DNA of 64,000 bases from JANNAT01 sp031422555 (GTDB taxonomy: Bacteria; Pseudomonadota; Alphaproteobacteria; Rhodobacterales; Rhodobacteraceae), in NCBI GenBank assembly GCA_031422555.1, contig JANPLZ010000056.1, forward strand, positions 10,556-74,555, written 5' to 3'. Below the pieces are notes generated by a model. That model was not told the origin of the DNA and searched no databases. It worked only from the letters and a program-made list of their open reading frames with translations. Below, piece by piece: positions 33,317-42,287 of this stretch. Positions within the stretch are counted from its first letter, which is position 1; each line of letters opens with the position of its first letter. The translations under genes were made by a program, and so were the position numbers.

Positions 33317-34984
33317 CTAAAACCGCGCATCCGGCAGGCCGCAAAACGGATCATGCGGTGAATTGGTGTTCCAGGGCTTGCGGCCCAGCAAACAGTCCAC
33401 CACGGCGCGCTGCATGCTGGGCATGGTGGAAAACGCGTTGATATAGGTCGGCACGCGCGGCGCGTCATACAGGTAATAAGGATAGCCAAACGAGATCATC
33501 GCGGTCGGGATATCGTGCCAATGCCGCTCCATCGCGTTAAAGAAATTCCCCATGATCCGCGCCCAATCAAGGAAAATCCGCCCCCGCGTCAGTAAGGTTT
33601 CTTCGCCAAACAAAAACAGCATGGCGTCAAAATCATCGCGGTTGACCGGGGTTTCGGGGGTGTAATGCGTCACCGCAAAGCCTTCGGCCGCCAGCATGTC
33701 GGGCAACTCGAACGCCGCTGGCGGGTGGATGGGGGATATCACCCCCCCCGAAACCACCAGCAAGCGTTTGTGCGTGGCTGGGACAAGCGGCAGCAGGCGC
33801 TGCACGTCTTTTACCAAGGTTGGCGCGCGGGCTGTGATCGCACCCGCCGCAGCCCGGTCTGCAGCGCCGCCAAGGTTGCCCAGCAGCGCCACGGCTGATG
33901 CAAAACCGCCCCGGTGTAACCCCAGCGCCGCCTTCAGCCCCAACACCCGGATCAGGGCTTGGTCCAGCCGCGCAGCCGACAGGCGGCCATCGGCAACCGC
34001 GCCCGAAATCAGCGCAAAATCTGCTTCAGGATCGCGTGAGAACAAGATGATATCGCAGCCATTTTCGATAATCTCGGGCAGCATCTGCGCCCGTGGCCCC
34101 CAGGCCGCAAAGCCGCCCATCACGGTTGCATCCGATACGATCAGCCCGTTAAAGCCCAACCGCCCGCGCAGCAAATCCATGTTCAAGACGCGCGACACCG
34201 ACGCCGGGCGATACGCCTCGACGCCCGCCTCTGGGTCAAGGGCCTGCACAAAGGCCGGAAAGGCGATATGGGCCGACATCACCGACATCACCCCTGCCGC
34301 AATCGCCGCGCGATACAGCGCACCATGGCTGGCCTCCCATTCGTCTACGCTAAGTGGGTTGATTGTGGTGACCAGATGCTGATCGCGGTCGTCATTGCCT
34401 TCGCCGGGCCAGTGTTTCACCGTGGCCGCAATGCCATGGGCCTGAAACACCTCGATCTGCGCCAGCGCATGACGGGCGATGCGGGCAGGGTCCGCGCCAA
34501 AGCCGCGCGTCGCCACAATCGGGCTGCGAAAGGCGGCATTGATGTCTAACACCGGGGTAAACGACCAGTTGATCCCCATGATGCGCGCCTCATCCGCCAT
34601 GATGCGGGCAATCTCGCGGCTGGCCGCCACGTCATCAATCGCCGCCAGCGCCAAGGGATTGGGCACTTCGGTGCCGAAAGGCAGGCTCATCCGCGAGCCT
34701 TCCAGATCGGCGCTGATCAACAAAGGGATGGCTGATTGCGCGCGAACGCGGTCAATGAAATCCGCCTCATAGGCGGCGTCATCGGTATAAAACCGGGTGA
34801 TCCCGGCGGGATGCAACCCCGCCAGCCGCGCCAGTTCGGCGGGGTCTTTGCCTATTGACGCATGCACAAACAACTGCCCGATCTTTTGCGCAGGCGTCAT
34901 CGCCGCCAGCGTGGCCGTGACCCAAGCCATGTCAGCATCCTTTAGATGGAACGGGGCCGCACGCAGAAAAGATGTGTCAGTCAC
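33317..34984 (-). CDS. Glycoside hydrolase family 3 protein (beta-N-acetylhexosaminidase-like)
   Basis: A 555-residue GH3 enzyme. N-terminal (alpha/beta)8 barrel with KIGQLFVHASIG, LLISADLEGSRMSLPFG and WSFTPVLDINAAFRSP. The NagZ-type His loop is ATVKHWPGEGNDDRDQH, and the catalytic Asp is in FNGLIVSDATVMGGF (about residue 285). A C-terminal domain of about 180 residues follows. The His-loop form KHWPGEG(ND)DRDQH points to the NagZ-like group with an Asp-His dyad acting on beta-N-acetylglucosaminides, for example in cell-wall recycling. No signal peptide is visible. It is a single gene on its strand, with tRNA-Asn upstream. Confidence 0.85.
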   Translation of the reverse strand: MTDTSFLRAAPFHLKDADMAWVTATLAAMTPAQKIGQLFVHASIGKDPAELARLAGLHPAGITRFYTDDAAYEADFIDRVRAQSAIPLLISADLEGSRMSLPFGTEVPNPLALAAIDDVAASREIARIMADEARIMGINWSFTPVLDINAAFRSPIVATRGFGADPARIARHALAQIEVFQAHGIAATVKHWPGEGNDDRDQHLVTTINPLSVDEWEASHGALYRAAIAAGVMSVMSAHIAFPAFVQALDPEAGVEAYRPASVSRVLNMDLLRGRLGFNGLIVSDATVMGGFAAWGPRAQMLPEIIENGCDIILFSRDPEADFALISGAVADGRLSAARLDQALIRVLGLKAALGLHRGGFASAVALLGNLGGAADRAAAGAITARAPTLVKDVQRLLPLVPATHKRLLVVSGGVISPIHPPAAFELPDMLAAEGFAVTHYTPETPVNRDDFDAMLFLFGEETLLTRGRIFLDWARIMGNFFNAMERHWHDIPTAMISFGYPYYLYDAPRVPTYINAFSTMPSMQRAVVDCLLGRKPWNTNSPHDPFCGLPDARF

Positions 34985-35122
34985 GATAAAACTATCCTTT
35001 TGGGTCGGGCATCAATCGGGCGGTGGACCGGGATCCGCACCGGGTCAAACCGGGCCGGTCAAACCGGGCCGCGCCCCGCCACAGTGTGGCAAAGCCTGCG
35101 GCCAAACGCACCCCCAAAAAGC

Positions 35123-35152
35123 AAAAAGACCGCACCGAAGTGCAGTCTTTTT
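35123..35152 (-). terminator. Rho-independent terminator of the tRNA-Asn gene
   Basis: Read on the minus strand: AAAAAGACTGCAC, loop TTCG, then GTGCGGTCTTTTT, eight bases after the encoded CCA end of the tRNA. The stem ends in a run of T, the classic form. Just beyond it (35035-35076) is a short tandem repeat of GGTCAAACCGGGCC, of no evident function. Confidence 0.85.
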
Positions 35153-35159
35153 GTAAGGT

Positions 35160-35234
35160 TGGCTCCGACGGTAGGGATCGAACCTACGACCAATTGATTA
35201 ACAGTCAACTGCTCTACCGCTGAGCTACGTCGGA
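35160..35234 (-). tRNA. tRNA-Asn (anticodon GTT)
   Basis: The minus strand folds as a complete tRNA. The acceptor stem is TCCGACG/CGTCGGA, the D arm is GCTCAGCGGTAGAGC and the anticodon loop CTGTTAA has anticodon GTT. The T arm is GTAGGTTCGATCCCTAC, and CCA is encoded. It reads AAC and AAU codons. A strong terminator follows directly, so it is a monocistronic transcript. Confidence 0.97.
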
Positions 35235-35306
35235 ACATGGGGGCCGTATAGCAAGGGGATTTGGGGGCGTAAAGGGTCTTTGGGTGAAGAAATGCCGCGC
35301 TGGGGG

Positions 35307-36197
35307 TCAGATCGCGCGAAAGCGGGCGGATAAGGTGATCGGCCCCTCGCAGAGAATCCGGTTTTGGTCATGCAGATCAATAAGATGGGCAAGGATATTG
35401 CGCGCCGCTGCGGGCTGTAACGGCGCCGGGGTGTCGGTATAAAGCTGGGTTGCAAGGGTCGCGGCACTGGCGGGGGCGTCGCGCAAGGCGGCAAGGATTG
35501 ACGCTTCGCGCGCGCGCCTGTGCGCGACAAGGTCGGCCAGTCTGGCGGCCGGACTTGTGATCACATCGCCATGGCCGGGCAGGAACTGCGCCCAGTTTTG
35601 CTGCGACAGCCGGTGCAGCGACGCCATATAAGCCGCCATATCGCCATCGGGCGGCGAGATCAGCGAGGTGGACCAGCCCATCACATGATCGCCGCAAAAC
35701 AACTGATCGCGCCAGCCAAAACACAGATGTCCCCCCATATGGCCGGGGGTGTGGATCACGTCGATGGTCAGCCCCGCGATATGAAGGATCTGGCCATCCA
35801 CCAGCAAATCATCGGGGGCAAAGGTCAGATCAGCGCCTTCACCGCCGCTGCCCAGCCCTTGATCGGCCAAGGCTTGCATCCGCACTGTGCGGCCCGATGC
35901 AGCCGCCCCGAACGCCATCACCGGCGCCGAGGTGGCGGCCGTCAACGCGGGCGTCAAGGCGGTGTGATCCAGATGCGCATGGGTGATCAGGATGGCCCGC
36001 AGCGGGCAGTCCGCCACCGCCGCCCGGATGGCTTGCAGATGGGGCGCGTGATTTGGGCCGGGGTCGATCACCACCGCGCCCTGCGGCCCGATCAGCACAT
36101 AGGTATTGGTGCCGCTGCCCGTCATCGGCCCCGGGTTGGCCGCGCGCAGGCGCAAAAGGTCTGGGGCTATTTCAAGGGTTTCAGATGCATCGCGCAT
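35307..36197 (-). CDS. Metallo-beta-lactamase-fold hydrolase
   Basis: A 296-residue MBL-fold protein. The zinc motif HxHxDH is clear in LITHAHLDHTALTPAL (about residues 76-90), with further His and Asp ligands in HTPGHMGGHLCF and FCGDHVMGW. A C-terminal alpha-helical domain (HRRAREASILAALRDAPASA onward) resembles the winged-helix tail of LACTB2-like proteins, which are ribonucleases or thioesterase-like hydrolases. N-terminal GSGTNTYVLIGPQGAVVIDPGPN is typical of the family. Its role here is unknown; neighbours give no pathway context. Confidence 0.83.
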   Translation of the reverse strand: MRDASETLEIAPDLLRLRAANPGPMTGSGTNTYVLIGPQGAVVIDPGPNHAPHLQAIRAAVADCPLRAILITHAHLDHTALTPALTAATSAPVMAFGAAASGRTVRMQALADQGLGSGGEGADLTFAPDDLLVDGQILHIAGLTIDVIHTPGHMGGHLCFGWRDQLFCGDHVMGWSTSLISPPDGDMAAYMASLHRLSQQNWAQFLPGHGDVITSPAARLADLVAHRRAREASILAALRDAPASAATLATQLYTDTPAPLQPAAARNILAHLIDLHDQNRILCEGPITLSARFRAI

Positions 36198-36231
36198 ATG
36201 CCGCCGCCCTGACTAGGGCCGGTGTTTCGGG

Positions 36232-36897
36232 TTACATCCCAAAAACCAGCATCCACCCGGCCATGACAGCCATGCCAAGATTTTCAACAATCGTCACGGT
36301 TGACATTGGCAGCTTGAACACGGTGCCAAGGCAGGCGCATTGGATGGTTTCCTTGCGCTGCACCGATTGGATCACCCCGATGGCACCAACAAGGCTAAGG
36401 CCCAAGGCGAGCCAGGTTGACGCCTGCATCTGATACCAGAACAGAAAGGCAAACCCCAAGCCCAGTTCCACAAACGGATAGAGGTATCCCCACACCGGCA
36501 GACGTTTTGCGATGATGTCATAGCGGGCATAAGAGGCGGCAAAGGCGGGCACATCCAACAGTTTGAACGCGCCAAAGACGATGAAGAACCCGGCCATGAA
36601 ACTCATCATCCAGCTGTCCCCGGCCAGAGCGGCAACGGCGACAAGGCCAAGCACCAAAAACAGCGGATAATAGGTTTTCACAAAGCCAGGCAGCACAAAT
36701 GTCTGCGTGACCGGGCTGGCCCGATAGCTGCCAATCGCGGCAAGGGCTGCGTTCATTTGTTCCAGATTGCTGCCCGGCACAGTCGCGCGCGGCGGATCAA
36801 GCGTGACCGAGGCCGAGGCGGCCACGGCCTGCAGGGCGGATTCGACTTTGCGCGCGCAGCCGCCGCAGGTCATTCCAGAAATGGCATATGTTGTCAT
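36232..36897 (-). CDS. Heavy-metal-associated domain fused to MauE-like membrane protein
   Basis: A 221-residue protein. The first 60 or so residues are a heavy-metal-associated (HMA) domain with MTTYAISGMTCGGCARKVES (CxxC metal site), as in copper chaperones and P-type ATPases. The remainder is a four- to five-segment membrane protein of the MauE/DoxX-like type, with a Cys pair in QCACLGTVFKLPMSTVT. MauE-type proteins are linked to disulfide or redox maturation of periplasmic proteins. The combination suggests handling of copper or another thiophilic metal at the membrane. The start is the ATG of MTTYAI; the longer frame upstream lacks protein character. Confidence 0.75.
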   Translation of the reverse strand: MTTYAISGMTCGGCARKVESALQAVAASASVTLDPPRATVPGSNLEQMNAALAAIGSYRASPVTQTFVLPGFVKTYYPLFLVLGLVAVAALAGDSWMMSFMAGFFIVFGAFKLLDVPAFAASYARYDIIAKRLPVWGYLYPFVELGLGFAFLFWYQMQASTWLALGLSLVGAIGVIQSVQRKETIQCACLGTVFKLPMSTVTIVENLGMAVMAGWMLVFGM

Positions 36898-37063
36898 GCG
36901 GTTGTAATTAGCAGGGCCAACCGGCTTTGGCCATAAGCTTTGGGTCACGACTGTGTTAGCGCCAGCCAATGCGCCCGCCGCCCGCGATCTGTGGCCGCAC
37001 GATTGGCGCTGCCAGAAAAACCAAGGCTTTTCTCGCCCCATGCGGCTTGATACTCTGCCGCCC

Positions 37064-38389
37064 ATGCGCTTTCGCCTGAAGCCCTTTTTGCCCCGCAGCC
37101 TGTTTGGCCGTGCCGCCCTTATTCTGGTGGTTCCCGTGATTGGTGTGCAATTGGCGGTGTCGGTGGTGTTCATTCAGCGCCATTTTGAAGATGTCACCCA
37201 GCAGATGACCACTGCGGTGGCCATCGAGGTGCAGGCGGTTCTGGCAACCATCGCCAGCGCCGATGATCTGGCGCAGGCACAATTGCGCGCCGCCGCACTG
37301 GCGCAGGCCTTGCAAGTGCAGATCGCCTTGCCGCCAACCGGCCCCGCGGCCCCCCCAGCCGATCTGCGGCCCGGCTTGGATTTTTCGGGCCGCGGCGTGG
37401 TTGCCACGCTGCGCCAAGGGCTACCGGGTTTGGTGGCGGTGGATTTGGCCAGCAACAGCCGGATCGTGCAGATTTACCTTACCACCGCGCAAGGCCCGGC
37501 ATTGATCACCGTGGCGCGCAACCGCATGTCACCGACCAACTCGCATCAATTGCTGGTCTGGATGGTGTTTACCGCCGCCTTGATGACTTTTATCGCCTAT
37601 ATCTTCTTGCGCAACCAACTGACGCCGATCACCCGGCTGGCCCGCGCCGCCGAGGCGTTCGGCAAAGGTCAGACCGTGGCGTATCGCCCGCGCGGGGCGA
37701 CCGAAGTGCGCGCGGCGGGCAATGCGTTTTTGGACATGCGGGCGCGGATTGAACGTCAGATCGAAAGCCGCACGTTGCTGTTGTCCGGCGTCAGCCATGA
37801 TTTGCGCACGCCCTTGACGCGGCTGAAGCTGGGGCTGTCGTTTTTGCCCGAAGATGACGAAACCGAGGCGCTGAGACGCGATGTGGTGGATATGGAACGG
37901 CTGGTTGACGAATTTCTGGCCTTTGTGCGCGGCGATGCGATGGAGGATGCGGAAACGGTTGATCCGCGCGCATTGCTGCGGTTGGCGGTGGAAAATGCGG
38001 TGCGGGCCGGGCAGAAGGTGGTGTTGGGCGCTGTTGACGGGCCAGAAGCGGTGCGCCTGCGCCCGCAAGCGGTGATGCGGGCGTTGGAAAATCTGATCGG
38101 CAACGCGGTGCGCTATGGCACCCATGCCCGCGTCAGTCTGGCGATGACCGACCGCGCGGTGCGGATGATCGTCGAAGATGACGGGCCGGGCATAGCGCGA
38201 GAGTTGCGCGACGAGGCGATGGTGCCGTTCAAACGGCTGGACGCGGCGCGCGACCCGAACAAGGGCGGCGGCGTCGGGTTGGGTCTGTCGATTGCCGCCG
38301 ATATTGCCCGCAGCCACGGCGGGGCGCTGCGGTTGGGCGAAAGCGAGGCGATGGGCGGCTTGCGGGCAGAATTGACGCTGGCGCGGTAA
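37064..38389 (+). CDS. Sensor histidine kinase, EnvZ-like, without adjacent response regulator
   Basis: A 441-residue inner-membrane kinase. It has an N-terminal membrane segment (FGRAALILVVPVIGVQLAVS), a periplasmic sensor region of about 110 residues, a second segment (LLVWMVFTAALMTFIAYIF) and a HAMP linker. The HisKA box is LLSGVSHDLRTPLTRLKLGL, and the HATPase domain has ENLIGNAVRYG, EDDGPGIA and GGVGLGLSIAADI. The order matches EnvZ. An ATG 24 bases earlier is an alternative start. The partner OmpR-type regulator usually encoded beside envZ is not next to it: the neighbours are a MauE-like gene and a YnjD-type gene. Its output is therefore unknown. Confidence 0.87.
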   Translation: MRFRLKPFLPRSLFGRAALILVVPVIGVQLAVSVVFIQRHFEDVTQQMTTAVAIEVQAVLATIASADDLAQAQLRAAALAQALQVQIALPPTGPAAPPADLRPGLDFSGRGVVATLRQGLPGLVAVDLASNSRIVQIYLTTAQGPALITVARNRMSPTNSHQLLVWMVFTAALMTFIAYIFLRNQLTPITRLARAAEAFGKGQTVAYRPRGATEVRAAGNAFLDMRARIERQIESRTLLLSGVSHDLRTPLTRLKLGLSFLPEDDETEALRRDVVDMERLVDEFLAFVRGDAMEDAETVDPRALLRLAVENAVRAGQKVVLGAVDGPEAVRLRPQAVMRALENLIGNAVRYGTHARVSLAMTDRAVRMIVEDDGPGIARELRDEAMVPFKRLDAARDPNKGGGVGLGLSIAADIARSHGGALRLGESEAMGGLRAELTLAR

Positions 38390-38490
38390 GATACCGCCAG
38401 CAAGATGTCGGGCACCTGCTGCACCCGCTGCACCCGCAGGACTTGCGCCAGAATCATCCGCAATTTCAGCCAGATGTCAGCAAGAAAATC

Positions 38491-39141
38491 TCACAGCGCC
38501 GATCCATCAGGCCCAATGATGCGGCCCCCGGCGGCTTCGGCGTCGCCCGGATCATGGGTAACCAATATCACCGGCAGGCGATGGCTACGGGCGCGGTCCA
38601 GCACGAATTGGCGGATGTGATGGCGCAAGCCAAGGTCCAGCCTTGAAAACGGCTCGTCCAGCAACAAGGCTGCGGGTTGGGCCAGCAGGGTGCGCAACAA
38701 AGCCGCGCGGGCGCGTTGACCGCCCGAAAGCGTGGCAGGATCGCGGTTTGCAAAGCCCGCCAGATCGGCGTCGGCCAGCGCCTGATCGATGATCTCGCGC
38801 CGCTGGGCCTTGTTGCCCGCATCTGCTGGCAAGCCAAAGCCCAGATTTTGCCCAACCGACAAATGCGCAAACAGCACGTCGTCTTGAAACAATATCCCGA
38901 TGCGGCGCCGCGCTGTAGGCAGATGCGACACGTCACGCCCGTTCAACACGATCTGGCCAGACACGCCGAACCCCGCAGGCAGGCTGCCGATGATCGCCGA
39001 CAGCAATGTTGATTTGCCCGACCCGGACGGCCCCATCACCACCAGAACCTCGGCCGGGGCGATCCGGGTGTTCAAGGCGGCAATCTGCGTGCCCAGATGC
39101 GTGACGCGCAGATCGCGCAGATCCAACCCGGTTTGGGTCAT
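38491..39141 (-). CDS. ynjD: ABC transporter ATP-binding protein, YnjD-type
   Basis: A 216-residue ATPase. Walker A is GPSGSGKSTLL (about residues 36-46), followed by FQDDVLFAHLSVGQNLGF, signature LSGGQRARAALLRTLLAQ, Walker B LLLDEPFSRLD and H-loop VTHDPGDAEAAGG. Small size without a C-terminal regulatory domain fits YnjD and ThiQ. Its start overlaps the permease stop by ATGA. With a fused double permease and a YnjB-like binding protein upstream it forms a YnjBCD-type importer. The substrate of that system is not established; thiamine-like or other small solutes have been suggested by homology to ThiBPQ. Confidence 0.85.
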   Translation of the reverse strand: MTQTGLDLRDLRVTHLGTQIAALNTRIAPAEVLVVMGPSGSGKSTLLSAIIGSLPAGFGVSGQIVLNGRDVSHLPTARRRIGILFQDDVLFAHLSVGQNLGFGLPADAGNKAQRREIIDQALADADLAGFANRDPATLSGGQRARAALLRTLLAQPAALLLDEPFSRLDLGLRHHIRQFVLDRARSHRLPVILVTHDPGDAEAAGGRIIGPDGSAL

Positions 39142-40847
39142 AGGCTTGCCTGCCGCATGCCGCGCCGGTTGGCATAGATCAGCCGCGGCAGCGCTATGGC
39201 CAGCGCAAAGCCCGCCGCAGGCCCCAGCATTTGCAACAGCCCATAAGCCCCGATGATCCGCCGATTGCCCCCAGATGACAGCGCAACCGCTTGGGTGGTC
39301 AGGGTTTCAATGCGCCCGCCACCGATCAGTAAGGTGGGCAGATATTGCGCCACCGACACCGACAGCCCCAAGGCGGTGGCGGTCAACACCGCTGGCATCA
39401 GCATTGGCAGTCGCAGGCACCAGAACACCCGTGCCGGGCTGGCCCCCAAGGCGGCCCCGATCAGCGCCTGACGGGCATCCCATTGACGGTAGGGGCCCCC
39501 AAGCGACAAGAACACATAAGGCAGAACGAACACCACATGCGCCAGCGCCACCGCCCACAGCGCCAGACCGGGTGCTGCGATCCACAGGTTCAGCATCTGC
39601 AATCCCGGCAAAAAGGCGATCTGCGGCACCAGCAGCGGCACATAGAGCAGCCACAGCGCGCGGGCTTTGGGGTGCAGATCAAAGCGGTGTTCGGCTTCAA
39701 GGCAGGCCAGCACGATGATCAGCGACAGCGCCGTGGCAAGCGCCGCGATTGCAAGAGTGGCACCGCCTGTGGCAGCCAGATCCGGGGCAGCGCGGGCCCA
39801 GGTTTGCAGGCTGATCTGGTGGGGCAGGGCGTCCGGGAACGGCCATAACCCGGCGACGGACCACAGGGCCAGCCCTGCCAGCCCGGCAAACAACAGCCCC
39901 GCCAGAACGCTGCCCACCGCAATTGCCGTCAGCCGCGCCGGGGCATCGGCCCCGGCCATGCGCCAGCCCCGACCTGCCACGGCGATCAGTGCCGCCTTGG
40001 CCACACGCTCGGTTCCGTGCCACGCCAGCAGCACCCCGACGACCGCCAGCAGTTGCACCACGGCCCCGGCGGCGGCGGTGCTGCGCATGGTCAGGCTGGG
40101 CTCCATCATCCACTGGGTGATTTGCACCGACAGCGTCGGCGGCAGGCTGGGGCCAAGGATCGCCGCCATATCCACCGTGGTCATCGCATAAGTCAGCACC
40201 GCATAGACCGGCAGGCGCAACTGGCGGTAAAGGCCGGGCAGCACCGTCAGCACAAAGCCCCAGACCCGGCCATACCCCAAAGACGTCGCCGACATCAGCC
40301 GCCGGGTGGCATCGGTTTGCGGCAAGGCGGCAAGGGTCATCAGCAGCAAAAACGGCACTTCCTTGGCGATCAGCCCCACAATCAGCGCCCAGCCGCCCGG
40401 ATCGTTCAGGATCAACAGATCGGGCGGATTTTGCCACCCCGTTGCCCAAGGCGACAGCGCGCGCGCCACCCAGCCCGACGGCGCGATCAGGAACGCAAGG
40501 CCCAAGGCGGCGGCGGCATGTGGCACCGCCAGCAGCGGCGACAGCAGATGCTGGATCACCCCAAAGACGCGACTGCCCAGCAAGGCGGCAACGATCCCCA
40601 GCGTGATCCCCAACGACACCAGGGTCGATACCGCCCCGGTGATCACCGACAGATGCACGGCGCGCCACAGGCCCGGCCAATCGGCCAAGGCGCGAAACGC
40701 CGCGGCACCCTCGCCGTTGGTCAGCCCAAAGGCCGGCAGGATGGTGCCCGCCAGTCCGGCCAGAACCGGCACAATCAACAGGGCAACCGTCAGGTGCGGG
40801 GCAAAGCGCAACAGGCTGAACCGCGGGCGGGGGGCGCGGGCGGGCAT
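39138..40847 (-). CDS. ynjC: ABC transporter fused double permease, YnjC-type
   Basis: A 569-residue membrane protein with two consecutive binding-protein-dependent permease domains, each about 270 residues and six membrane segments. The first begins FAPHLTVALLIVPVLAGLAG; the second begins in the region AIAVGSVLAGLLFAGLAGLA. EAA-type loops occur in both (MSATSLGYGRVWGFVLTVLP and GAALGASPARVFWCLRLPML). Fused permeases of this size occur in ThiP and YnjC. The start at MPARAPRPRF leaves 22 bases after the binding-protein stop; it ends by ATGA overlap with the ATPase gene. Confidence 0.85.
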   Translation of the reverse strand: MPARAPRPRFSLLRFAPHLTVALLIVPVLAGLAGTILPAFGLTNGEGAAAFRALADWPGLWRAVHLSVITGAVSTLVSLGITLGIVAALLGSRVFGVIQHLLSPLLAVPHAAAALGLAFLIAPSGWVARALSPWATGWQNPPDLLILNDPGGWALIVGLIAKEVPFLLLMTLAALPQTDATRRLMSATSLGYGRVWGFVLTVLPGLYRQLRLPVYAVLTYAMTTVDMAAILGPSLPPTLSVQITQWMMEPSLTMRSTAAAGAVVQLLAVVGVLLAWHGTERVAKAALIAVAGRGWRMAGADAPARLTAIAVGSVLAGLLFAGLAGLALWSVAGLWPFPDALPHQISLQTWARAAPDLAATGGATLAIAALATALSLIIVLACLEAEHRFDLHPKARALWLLYVPLLVPQIAFLPGLQMLNLWIAAPGLALWAVALAHVVFVLPYVFLSLGGPYRQWDARQALIGAALGASPARVFWCLRLPMLMPAVLTATALGLSVSVAQYLPTLLIGGGRIETLTTQAVALSSGGNRRIIGAYGLLQMLGPAAGFALAIALPRLIYANRRGMRQASL

Positions 40848-40869
40848 CACCTTTGGGCGGCGGCCCTGA

Positions 40870-42084
40870 TCATTGCGCCACGCCGTAACGGGCGGTCCAG
40901 TCGGCGGCAATGCGCTCCATCCAGCTGGCATGCGGTTCCAGCAAAACGGGGCCCAGATCGGCGGGCGACAGGGTGGCCACGCCCAAGGCAAGGCCGTTAA
41001 ACCGGGCGCGGTCCTGCGGCCCCAAAGCCGCCATGTTCAGCACGGTCTGAAATCCCAAAACGCCCGGATCCTGCGCGCGGGCTTGCACGGCCGGATCCAG
41101 CAGCAGGTTGGCCACCACCAAAGCCCCGGCGCGGTGAGCCGCATTGAACGGGATCGCCACAAAAGACGCGTTGCCGATGGTGCCGCCGTCCAAAACGAAG
41201 GTGCGCATTGTGTCGGGCAGGTTGCCCGCCGCAATCTCGGCGCTGGCCCGGCCGGGGTTGAAGGCAAACGAGATGTCGGTTTCGCCGTCGGCCAGCAGTT
41301 GCCCCAAGGCGGGTTCATTGGCCGGAAACGCCGCCGCCTTGCGCCACAATGAGGGGTGAATATCGTCCAGCATCGCCCATAACGGCGCTGTGTCGGTGGC
41401 ATAGCTGGCCTCGGACACCGGCGATTGCAACACACTTGGATTGGCCATCACGCCATAAAGCGCTTGTTTCAAAAAGGTGGTGCCCAGATAATCCGGCGGC
41501 TGCGGATAGGTAAAGCGGCCCGGATTGGCCTTGATCCAGTCCACCAAAGCCACCAGCGTTTTGGGCGGGGCGGCGGCTAGGCGGGCACTGTCATATTCAA
41601 ACACCAGCTGCGCCATGGCCCAAGGCGATTCGTAGGCTTCGGTGGGCAGGGTGAAATCGGTAACAACCGCCGGTTTGCCGACCACATCAACCAAAGGCCA
41701 GTTTGGCAATCCATCGGCAAAGGGCCCGTGCAAAAGACCTTGGGATTTCATTGCGGCAAAGTTTTCGCCGTTGATCCAGATCATATCAACCGCACCACCG
41801 CTGGTTAGCCCGGCCTCTTGTTCCGCCAGAACGCGGGCCACGGCATCGGCGGTAGAGGCCAGTTTGACATGCTCGATCATCACACCGTGCCGCGCCTTGG
41901 CCTCGGCACCGACCCAGGCGATGAAATCGTTGATCTTGGTATCGCCGCCCCAGGCATGCCAATAGACGGTTTGGCCCGCAGCCTCGGCCAGCACCGCCTG
42001 CCAATCGCCTGCAAGGGCCTTGCCGCCCAAAAGCCCCAGCACCATCGCCGAGACCGATACCTGGCCAAATTCGCGTCTGTTCAT
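40870..42084 (-). CDS. ynjB: ABC transporter substrate-binding protein, YnjB-like, Tat-exported
   Basis: A 404-residue binding protein. The N-terminus MNRREFGQVSVSAMVLGLL has a twin-arginine motif (RREF) and hydrophobic stretch, so it is likely exported by Tat. Mature start features VYWHAWGGDTKINDFIAWVG and VDMIWINGENFAAMK match YnjB. First gene of the three-gene importer. The 200 bases upstream hold no recognised riboswitch or clear promoter. The open frame continues about 290 bases upstream of the chosen ATG without protein character. The ligand is not known. Confidence 0.85.
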   Translation of the reverse strand: MNRREFGQVSVSAMVLGLLGGKALAGDWQAVLAEAAGQTVYWHAWGGDTKINDFIAWVGAEAKARHGVMIEHVKLASTADAVARVLAEQEAGLTSGGAVDMIWINGENFAAMKSQGLLHGPFADGLPNWPLVDVVGKPAVVTDFTLPTEAYESPWAMAQLVFEYDSARLAAAPPKTLVALVDWIKANPGRFTYPQPPDYLGTTFLKQALYGVMANPSVLQSPVSEASYATDTAPLWAMLDDIHPSLWRKAAAFPANEPALGQLLADGETDISFAFNPGRASAEIAAGNLPDTMRTFVLDGGTIGNASFVAIPFNAAHRAGALVVANLLLDPAVQARAQDPGVLGFQTVLNMAALGPQDRARFNGLALGVATLSPADLGPVLLEPHASWMERIAADWTARYGVAQ

Positions 42085-42287
42085 GTGTTTCCCCTTTTTG
42101 CCGCTTCTGGTTGCGGCTTTGACCCAAGGCATAGGGGGCATTGCAGGCCCCGCGCAATCAAAAGATTTCATCCCTGACGCCAATGTGAGCCGGGGATGCC
42201 GATCCGTGATTGCACCTTTGGGGTTGTCATGGCACCGATGGCAGACGGTGCCGGGGTCTGTTGGCGGGGAATATCGGGGGGCGCGCA

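Noticed and set aside
38405..38620. Cys-rich 71-codon frame after the histidine kinase gene
   Set aside because: Most of it overlaps the convergent YnjD-type gene in antisense; the Cys repeats come from a CTGCACCCG tandem and show no known zinc-ribbon.
42085..42287. Possible thiamine (TPP) riboswitch upstream of the YnjB-like gene
   Set aside because: The transporter resembles ThiBPQ, but the conserved TPP-riboswitch blocks (CTGAGA and the ACC...GGAACCTGATC pattern) are not found on the minus strand here.
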